From positions 5,698,501-5,762,500 of the forward strand of contig NC_020291.1 of assembly GCF_000340885.1 (NCBI RefSeq): 64,000 bases of DNA, given 5' to 3'. Positions 55,480-64,000 of this stretch are shown piece after piece. A program made the translations under genes and the position numbers. The notes under the pieces were generated by a model. It did no database searches and was not told the DNA's origin. It saw nothing but the letters and a program-made list of their open reading frames with translations. This DNA is from Clostridium saccharoperbutylacetonicum N1-4(HMT). Its GTDB lineage: Bacteria > Bacillota > Clostridia > Clostridiales > Clostridiaceae. How positions within the stretch are numbered: position 1 is the first letter of the stretch; every line of letters begins with the position of its first letter.

Positions 55480-55516
55480 AAGGAAGTATAAAACTAATTG
55501 TTATACTTCCTTATTT
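55480..55516 (-). terminator. Terminator hairpin before the radical SAM gene
   Basis: AAGGAAGTATAA (55480-55491) and TTATACTTCCTT (55501-55512), a perfect 12-base stem. U-rich on both sides. It lies 150 bases after the DUF445 gene and seals off that transcript. Confidence 0.75.
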
Positions 55517-55593
55517 ACTCTCACTATTCTAACACAATTAATTGTTATTGTGAATTTCTTCGTTGAAATTCTTAGTTATTTTAGTCAGTTTAC

Positions 55594-55687
55594 AGTTAGT
55601 GTAGAAATTCCTTTAAGAATATCTACACTAACTTAATTCAAGAAAAGCCAGAGGCTTTTCATCCTCAGCTCTTAACTCCTAACTCCT
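55594..55687. repeat. Two hairpins plus heptamers overlapping the end of the DUF445 gene
   Basis: AGTTAGTGTAGA / TCTACACTAACT (55594-55605, 55622-55633), then GAAAAGCC-AGA-GGCTTTTC (55642-55660), then AGCTCTT AACTCCT AACTCCT (from 55667). The last codons and the stop of DUF445 are formed by these heptamers. Same layout as the obgE 3' block. Confidence 0.65.
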
Positions 55688-58600
55688 TCACACTGCTGTG
55701 CTTAATATCAAGCGCCAATAAAATTATTGAAAGCCATACATTAATTCCAAATACAAAACCGAATACTCCATAAAGCTTAAGTTTATAGAAAAGATCTCCA
55801 GCAAAAGAATTAAACAATACATCAATTTCTTTTGGGTTAAGTAAATCCATTTGTCTAAGTGTTATATCCCTTAGATCAACTTCCTGCACTACTGGTATAA
55901 TGTGTTCATTTGTTGAATATAAACCTATTTCTATTGTCTTATTTAATAAATAATCCTTAGTTTCATCTGAAATAAAATCAAAGCCATCATCTACTGCATT
56001 ATTGATAATTTGATTAATAATAAGCATATTTCTTTCCTTAATTTCATTATTGCCAAAAATATTTTTAATAACATTATTAATATCCTTATTTAATAAATCC
56101 ATATTAACGAACTCTTCAATTGATAATTTTGAAATTGTATTTTTATGAATATTTTCTAGAAGTCTATTTAGATACTTCTTAGTTTCTTTACTTAAAGTAA
56201 CTAAATTTAAAATGTTACCCATACTTTTTTCAATTTCTATTGCTTTTATTTCATTAAAAATTATGGAATTATCACAGTTTAATAATGGTACAATAATTTC
56301 TTCCTTTAAAAATCCACTTAATTCTTTCGATAATACTGTATTATTATTTTTAATATTATTGTAAATATCCTCTTCGATAATTCTAAATTCATTATTAAAT
56401 TTATTATATATTAATTCTAAACTATTTAAATTGCATGGCTTAAGGTAATCAACAATAGGTGTTGAACTTATAGACTCTAGTATTAGTTTTACACCCCTAC
56501 TAATATATTCTTTTGATTCAATATTTCTATTTAGCTTATCAGAAATATTATCCATTATTATAGCTATATTAAAATCATCCGCTTTAATTTTTAAACTACT
56601 CATTTTCACAAGATATATACTGTTTTTAAATGCAGCCTTTGCTACCTCTACCATACTATCAGTTTCATACTTAAACATTATTGGTAGTTTTTCACTCAAT
56701 ATTATTTCTACAACTCTTCCTGCTATTTCATCTCCACCAAAACTTGCATAAGCTATCTTTTCAAAGAAATTTAATCCATCTTTAATTGTTTCTTGAACCT
56801 CTAGTGTGATTTCAAATTTATATTTTTGTAAATAAGTTAATACTTTATTGGAAGCTAAATTAGTTAATGGATATAAATTGTCCTCGATTAAAGTTTTTAT
56901 TTTCCCATCAAACATTGATCCAATATCCTTATTTCCATCTAATTCGTTAGATAAAAATTCTTTTACTGAACTAGCTGCTTGATATTTAAAATCATTATAA
57001 AAGTAGTTACAAACTTTTTCAGACATCTGATTTTTAATATTAACTAATAATTCTTTATCAAAAATTTCTTCACAGGATTTTTCAATAGTTGTATTATATT
57101 TATCTTCATATTGTTCATAAATATATTGTTTTACAAAACTTAGATTTCCAACAGCTTCAATTTTCTCATTAATAACTTTTGAAGTTTCACCTTCAACATA
57201 TTCATCTAATTGAGAAACAAGTGCCTTTGGTATAAGAATATTTACTTTATTATTAGAAGATATTTTATTTTGTACTAACTTAACTAAATCATCTTTCAAC
57301 TTAATTATATTATTAATTACCTTCTCTGATAAATCAAAAACACTTTCTTCTTTTAAGATTTTATTAACTTTAACCTCACCCAATAATTTCGATAGTTTTC
57401 TTGATAAATCTGAATTTTCATCACTATATTTTAATATTTTTTTGTAAACATAATTTGTTATAGATGATTTTTTATTTCTAACATACTCAATTAATATTTG
57501 GTAACCATTGTTTTTAACCAAATGCATTAATGAAGTTTGGATCTTATGCTTTTGTAATTCAAAAGTCTTATTGATCTCTTCTTTATTTAATAATTGCTCA
57601 TCTATCAATTTTGCCATACCAAGTGCAAATTCATTTTTATGTGCTGGAATATATCCTGTAGCAAAATTCTTTATAAATGGCATTTTAGCTGCTATCTTGT
57701 TTTCTTTATATGGATGGAATATCATCCACAAAGCAATAACATTTGTAATAATACCAATAAAGGCCATAACCCCACAAGATATTAATCCATCTACAATATT
57801 ATTAGGGAATCCAAAGTTTCCTAATGTACTTATAGGATATATTAATTGCCACACTACTCCTACTATTACCCCTAAAAATGCTCCAAAAACAGAAAGAGGT
57901 TTTAGCTGATTTCCCATAAAATCTTGAACTATATCACAAATTTCATCTTCATTGTATTTATTTAAATTATTCTTAACAAATTCTTTAATCTTTCCATCAA
58001 CTAATCCTGGCAACTTATTAATCAATAGTGGATAACCTTCATTGATTAATATATCTGATAATTGTTTTTTAGTGAAATTCATATTAACAAATTGTTTTAA
58101 TTCATAGTTTTTATAATTATCCACAGTTTTGCTCATAAGCCCTATAGACTTATCCACAATAAACCCAGAGATATCCACTTTATACTCCTTAAGCTTTAAT
58201 GATAAATCTACTTTTTTAACTTCAGACCTTATATAATCACTAATTTGTCTTTCAATAATACTATTATCAGTATTTATGTATTTGTGAGTTAATTTCCCAA
58301 TGTCTTTAGAATAGTTTTTAACAGAATCCTCTGATATTAGATTACTCAACTTAGTATTAAAGATTTTATCTATTTTTGAATTAACGAAATTATCAATTAA
58401 ATAATTTAATTTTTCTGCTATATTGTTTTTATTATCAAATATGTTTTTGTATAATGTTGGTTTAAACTTTTCATTAAATAATTTCACTAAATCTACATTG
58501 AAAACTTTATGTATCTTTTTAGTAAATTGCAATTTTATTATTTTACCTATTAACTTTTCACCATGTAATTCAAATTCCTTTATAATAAACTTCACTAATT

Positions 58601-59888
58601 TATCTAAATCAATTAAATTTTTATTTTCAAGATTAATAATAATATCTTTAACTTTTGTTTCCTTTAAATATGCTATTATGTAATCAGCTAATTTACTATA
58701 GGATTCCTCATTAAAATTATTATTAAGATAATCAATAACTTTACTTACAATATTATTCTTTGACGAGATATCCCCCATAAGTGCAGTTCTAACTTTTGAT
58801 ATAATGAGTTTCTTTATATTCTCATCAACACCTTGAATAGCTTCATCAATAGCTTCTTCAATCATTTCATCTAGATTATCCTTATTGCTAGAAATCCATT
58901 CTGAAATGTATGGCATAACTTTAGGAATTATTATTCTTATGAATTCTGTAAGAGATTCTTCAATTTCACTTGGAAGTATTTCATATAAAGTAAATTCTAT
59001 ATCTTTACCAATTAGTATTATGTCATTTGTTAAACTTTCTAATAAGTTTTTCCCATTCTCAGATTTAATAAATTCATTAATTTTCTTAAATAAACTTACT
59101 GAAAACTCCTTTTCATCAGATTTATTAAAAATTTGATTGAGTTCATAATCTCCTATTAATCCCTGTACTTTTATAAGAGTTAAATCAACATTTGCACTTA
59201 AAAGAAGCTTATCAACAAACATTTTACATTTTTCTTCATTGTTTAAAATATTCTCTTTTATAATAGACTTAACTTCATTAATAATATTTGTAGTAAGTTT
59301 TTCCTGCATATCATCTGAAAAAACATTAGAAAGTGTTATGTCTTCATTTTCTTTATAAAGACTATATAGAAAGTCATCTACAGAACTATTAGTTTCAATT
59401 TCCTCTGTTAATAAATCATAACAAGCTTCTGCTATTTTAGAAACTTGCTCATCAGTTATAATATTGTCTAACTTAATGTTGTTAGCAATATTATCAAGTA
59501 TCTCTGGTATGAATAAATTAAGATTTTTTATAGCAAACTCTTCACTTTTAGCTACAGTAGTACTAAAACCAGGTATTTCACTAATTTTAATGTTTTCAAG
59601 ATTACTTTTTAACCCTTTTTCAAAAACAGTTTCTGCTATCTTTTCAATATATGTATTAAAATTTTTGCTTGAGATTTGTGCTTTTAATGTCTGAGAATTT
59701 ATCACATCTCTTTCAACTAATTCACTCATCTCTTCTATAAATTTTTCTTTTTTCTTTTTAATTACTCCACCTAACTTTAATGGTGTATATTCCTTAAAAA
59801 GCATATCTACTGCATATTTATTTGTAATATATCCTGAGACTCCACCTGAAATCCCTTGAAATATCAACAAAAAAATTGATGTCAACAT
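55665..59888 (-). CDS. Giant two-part DUF445 membrane protein
   Basis: 1407 residues from ATG 59888 (GGAG ten bases upstream), against about 380 for YheB-type DUF445 proteins. It contains two DUF445 cores. One is at the N-terminus (GGVSGYITNKYAVDMLFKEY, LKLGGVIKKKKEKFIEEM). The second starts near residue 690 (GVMAFIGIITNVIALWMIFH, KMPFIKNFATGYIPAHKNEF). Long charged helical regions follow each, and a C-terminal helix (VFGFVFGINVWLSIILLAL) closes the protein. Predicted membrane anchoring at both ends and in the middle. Function unknown. Confidence 0.85.
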   Translation of the reverse strand: MLTSIFLLIFQGISGGVSGYITNKYAVDMLFKEYTPLKLGGVIKKKKEKFIEEMSELVERDVINSQTLKAQISSKNFNTYIEKIAETVFEKGLKSNLENIKISEIPGFSTTVAKSEEFAIKNLNLFIPEILDNIANNIKLDNIITDEQVSKIAEACYDLLTEEIETNSSVDDFLYSLYKENEDITLSNVFSDDMQEKLTTNIINEVKSIIKENILNNEEKCKMFVDKLLLSANVDLTLIKVQGLIGDYELNQIFNKSDEKEFSVSLFKKINEFIKSENGKNLLESLTNDIILIGKDIEFTLYEILPSEIEESLTEFIRIIIPKVMPYISEWISSNKDNLDEMIEEAIDEAIQGVDENIKKLIISKVRTALMGDISSKNNIVSKVIDYLNNNFNEESYSKLADYIIAYLKETKVKDIIINLENKNLIDLDKLVKFIIKEFELHGEKLIGKIIKLQFTKKIHKVFNVDLVKLFNEKFKPTLYKNIFDNKNNIAEKLNYLIDNFVNSKIDKIFNTKLSNLISEDSVKNYSKDIGKLTHKYINTDNSIIERQISDYIRSEVKKVDLSLKLKEYKVDISGFIVDKSIGLMSKTVDNYKNYELKQFVNMNFTKKQLSDILINEGYPLLINKLPGLVDGKIKEFVKNNLNKYNEDEICDIVQDFMGNQLKPLSVFGAFLGVIVGVVWQLIYPISTLGNFGFPNNIVDGLISCGVMAFIGIITNVIALWMIFHPYKENKIAAKMPFIKNFATGYIPAHKNEFALGMAKLIDEQLLNKEEINKTFELQKHKIQTSLMHLVKNNGYQILIEYVRNKKSSITNYVYKKILKYSDENSDLSRKLSKLLGEVKVNKILKEESVFDLSEKVINNIIKLKDDLVKLVQNKISSNNKVNILIPKALVSQLDEYVEGETSKVINEKIEAVGNLSFVKQYIYEQYEDKYNTTIEKSCEEIFDKELLVNIKNQMSEKVCNYFYNDFKYQAASSVKEFLSNELDGNKDIGSMFDGKIKTLIEDNLYPLTNLASNKVLTYLQKYKFEITLEVQETIKDGLNFFEKIAYASFGGDEIAGRVVEIILSEKLPIMFKYETDSMVEVAKAAFKNSIYLVKMSSLKIKADDFNIAIIMDNISDKLNRNIESKEYISRGVKLILESISSTPIVDYLKPCNLNSLELIYNKFNNEFRIIEEDIYNNIKNNNTVLSKELSGFLKEEIIVPLLNCDNSIIFNEIKAIEIEKSMGNILNLVTLSKETKKYLNRLLENIHKNTISKLSIEEFVNMDLLNKDINNVIKNIFGNNEIKERNMLIINQIINNAVDDGFDFISDETKDYLLNKTIEIGLYSTNEHIIPVVQEVDLRDITLRQMDLLNPKEIDVLFNSFAGDLFYKLKLYGVFGFVFGINVWLSIILLALDIKHSSVKELGVKS

Positions 59889-60032
59889 TTGTACTAATCT
59901 CCTTTTACTTAAAAGTATTTTTAAATATATCTTATACTCCACAATACACGCTTAATTTGGTGAATGTGACTTATCTCTATCAATTTAACCACATTACATT
60001 TAAAAAATCAATTTTCGATTACTTTTCTGTAT

Positions 60033-60068
60033 GCCTAAAATAAGACCCAAGCTTTTGCCTGAGTCTTA
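60033..60068 (-). terminator. Terminator of the AraC-family gene
   Basis: Minus strand TAAGACTCAGGCAAAAGC and TTGGGTCTTA arms followed by TTTTAG. Confidence 0.75.
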
Positions 60069-60082
60069 CCTAAATCAATTTT

Positions 60083-60973
60083 CTATTTTTTTACTACTGG
60101 TATCCACACTTCTGAATAGCATCTATCTTTACCTAAAGAATAATATAATTCAAGTTCTGGACCTTCTGCATGCTCATATCCTGAATTGGGAAACCATTCT
60201 GGAAAAATACGCTTCCATATATCTTGAATCTTTTCAGTAGTTTCTTCTTCTTTATGCTCTTCAGTTTTAAATATAGCCCAAGTTAATGCAGGTACAGAAA
60301 TTGAAGTGAACTCTTCTGGAACTTCTGCATCTCCCTTAAAATCAATTGCACCTATCATATAAGGAAAAGTATCTGTATCAGTACAACGATAGCACATTAT
60401 TGCATTCACACTGCATAATCCTTGAATTTGTCCTTTTGGAGCTGCATCCTCTAAACGCTTGTATGTCCCATTTTCAAAAGATTCACTCCACATCCTAGGT
60501 ATTCTAACAAGATTATTTCCTCCTGTAGTATCAATTATCTCTTCTACTCCAAATACCTTAAACGAATCCTTTTCTTCAATTTTATAATTCATTTCTACAT
60601 CTCCTTTTATTGAAATATGAAAGGACATTCTTGGATAAGCTTTTAGTTGAATTCCTTTTTCTCGTGCTAAACTAGGAGTAACTCCATGCATATTTTGAAA
60701 AGCTCTACTAAAAGATTCTGGAGATTCATATCCATACTTTACAGCTAGATCAATCACTTTTATTTTACTATTCTGAAGCTCAAAAGCAGCCAAAGTCAAC
60801 CTTCTTCGTCTCACATATTCTGCCATTGTAACATCAGTAATAAAAGAAAACATTCTCTGAAAATGATAGGATGAACAGCAGGCAATTTTTGCTATTTTGC
60901 TATAATCAATATCCTCTGTGAGATTATCTTCAATATAGTTCATAGCACCATTTATTCTTTGAAGCCAATCCAT
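60083..60973 (-). CDS. AraC-family regulator with GyrI-like effector domain
   Basis: 296 residues. N-terminal double helix-turn-helix of AraC (YSKIAKIACCSSYHFQRMFS; DLAVKYGYESPESFSRAFQN, about 20-110), then a GyrI/AraC_E_bind domain (about 125-293) ending GPELELYYS...EVWIPVVKK. This arrangement (DNA-binding first, Rob/SoxS-like then effector) is typical of Firmicutes multidrug or small-molecule sensors. Stands alone; target not evident. Confidence 0.92.
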   Translation of the reverse strand: MDWLQRINGAMNYIEDNLTEDIDYSKIAKIACCSSYHFQRMFSFITDVTMAEYVRRRRLTLAAFELQNSKIKVIDLAVKYGYESPESFSRAFQNMHGVTPSLAREKGIQLKAYPRMSFHISIKGDVEMNYKIEEKDSFKVFGVEEIIDTTGGNNLVRIPRMWSESFENGTYKRLEDAAPKGQIQGLCSVNAIMCYRCTDTDTFPYMIGAIDFKGDAEVPEEFTSISVPALTWAIFKTEEHKEEETTEKIQDIWKRIFPEWFPNSGYEHAEGPELELYYSLGKDRCYSEVWIPVVKK

Positions 60974-61070
60974 TTATCTCCCTCCCTTTTAATATAAGGA
61001 TATCAAAATATAAATCATATTACCCTACATTTTTTGCTCTTATATGTAAGTATTATATCTATACTTTCCT

Positions 61071-61143
61071 CATAACTCATAACTCATAACTCATAACTCA
61101 TAACTCATAACTCATAACTCATAACTCATAACTCATAACTCAT
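61071..61143. repeat. CATAACT heptamer tandem repeat, about ten units
   Basis: 73 bases of almost perfect period 7 (CATAACT) just downstream of the rRNA operon terminator. The most regular of the heptamer arrays in the window. Confidence 0.85.
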
Positions 61144-61165
61144 ATAATTATACCTTTTTTAACAC

Positions 61166-61197
61166 AAAAAAAGATAGCCTAAACGACTATCTTTTTA
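61166..61197 (-). terminator. rRNA operon terminator
   Basis: Minus strand AAAAAGATAG-tcgtttagg-CTATCTTTTTTT after the 5S gene. Confidence 0.85.
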
Positions 61198-61201
61198 TCT
61201 T

Positions 61202-61318
61202 ACCTCGCAACGTCCTACTCTGCCACACAGTCTCCCATGCAGTACCATCGGCGCTATAGACCTTAACTTTCCTGTTCGGAATGGGAAGGAGTGTTACCTC
61301 TATGCCATCACCACGAGA
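61202..61318 (-). rRNA. rrf: 5S ribosomal RNA
   Basis: Minus strand contains CCTTCCCATTCCGAACAGG, the invariant 5S loop, GCATAGAGGTAACACTCC and GGGAGACTGTGTGGCAGAG. Ends pair as helix I. Size about 117 nucleotides. Follows the 23S gene by 109 bases. Confidence 0.95.
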
Positions 61319-61325
61319 TCTTATA

Positions 61326-61360
61326 CAGTTAACAGTTTACAATTCACAGTTAACAGTTTT
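61326..61360. repeat. Heptamer array (CAGTTAA type) between 23S and 5S
   Basis: CAGTTAA CAGTTTA, CAATTCA, CAGTTAA CAGTTTT: five units starting eight bases before the 5S gene. A GAAAGA-gattgtt-TCTTTC-type hairpin follows toward 23S. Confidence 0.6.
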
Positions 61361-61427
61361 TGAAAGAGATTGTTCTTTCAAAATTGCACATAGTTTTTTA
61401 ATGTATTGTTTTACAACTTAACTTATT

Positions 61428-64000
<2,573 letters not shown>

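Noticed and set aside
61071..61143. Regular repeat considered as a CRISPR array
   Set aside because: Period is 7 bases with no unique spacers and no cas gene in the window.

Overview
The window is AT-rich, with strong Shine-Dalgarno sites (GGAGG-type), TTGaaN/TATaaT promoters and many U-tailed hairpin terminators. Gene content (YhbY, YqeK, LCP, Prp/L27, a TIGR03960/TIGR03936 radical-SAM pair, DacF-type D,D-carboxypeptidase, maltodextrin genes without an ATPase) and the rRNA sequence point to a Clostridium sensu stricto species, perhaps near the C. beijerinckii group. The species assignment is inference.

Left part (1-16 kb): an HlyD-HlyD-MFS efflux operon (cut by the left edge) with a Fur-box-like site against its -35 and a divergent TetR gene; a lipoprotein cyclophilin; a chemoreceptor; a TetR gene next to a multi-spanning membrane protein of unknown function; a small SpoT-like HD hydrolase plus GNAT pair; YmaF; a DUF2935 protein; and a CsoR-type sensor with a P1B ATPase behind a textbook promoter/operator. 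Two copies of a fold-back element with 14-bp ends (318 bp and 103 bp) lie here. Next comes a phage-type replisome organizer gene and a serine-recombinase crumb, the remains of an old prophage or integrative element.

Maltodextrin region (15-28.3 kb): everything on the minus strand except the LacI-type regulator. MalE, a secreted CBM-bearing amylase, an intracellular GH13, MalF, MalG, a second GH13 of the cyclomaltodextrinase type and a GH133 debranching enzyme follow one another. MalE and the amylase each have a TTGAAA-17-TATACT promoter with the same AAACCGGTTT operator just downstream. The working model: starch is cut outside the cell, maltodextrins are bound by MalE and imported by MalFG with an ATPase encoded elsewhere, and the GH13/GH133 enzymes finish the job inside. 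A degenerate reading frame sits between malG and the next enzyme, and a transposase remnant sits between malE and the regulator.

Middle (28.8-46 kb): a TetR/quinone-oxidoreductase divergent pair with palindromic operators; a decayed element next to rlmD (rumA), which is a known integration hot spot, consisting of a frameshifted serine recombinase, ywbE and an apparent displaced rlmD 3' end; a lipoprotein/RDD pair; an orphan ComEA; DacF; Asd with a divergent LysR regulator; a two-component system; a pseudouridine synthase; and the conserved LCP-yqeK-nadD-yhbY-obgE run.

Right part (46-64 kb): obgE-rpmA-prp-rplU, interrupted by about 2 kb of lineage-specific DNA (LprI-like lipoprotein, a 37-residue lipoprotein, a tandem array of terminator hairpins) before rng and the radical-SAM pair; then a giant two-part DUF445 membrane protein, an AraC regulator, 5S rRNA and most of a 23S rRNA. 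Degenerate arrays of a 7-bp unit recur at gene 3' ends and around the 5S gene and are the most distinctive unexplained pattern in the window.
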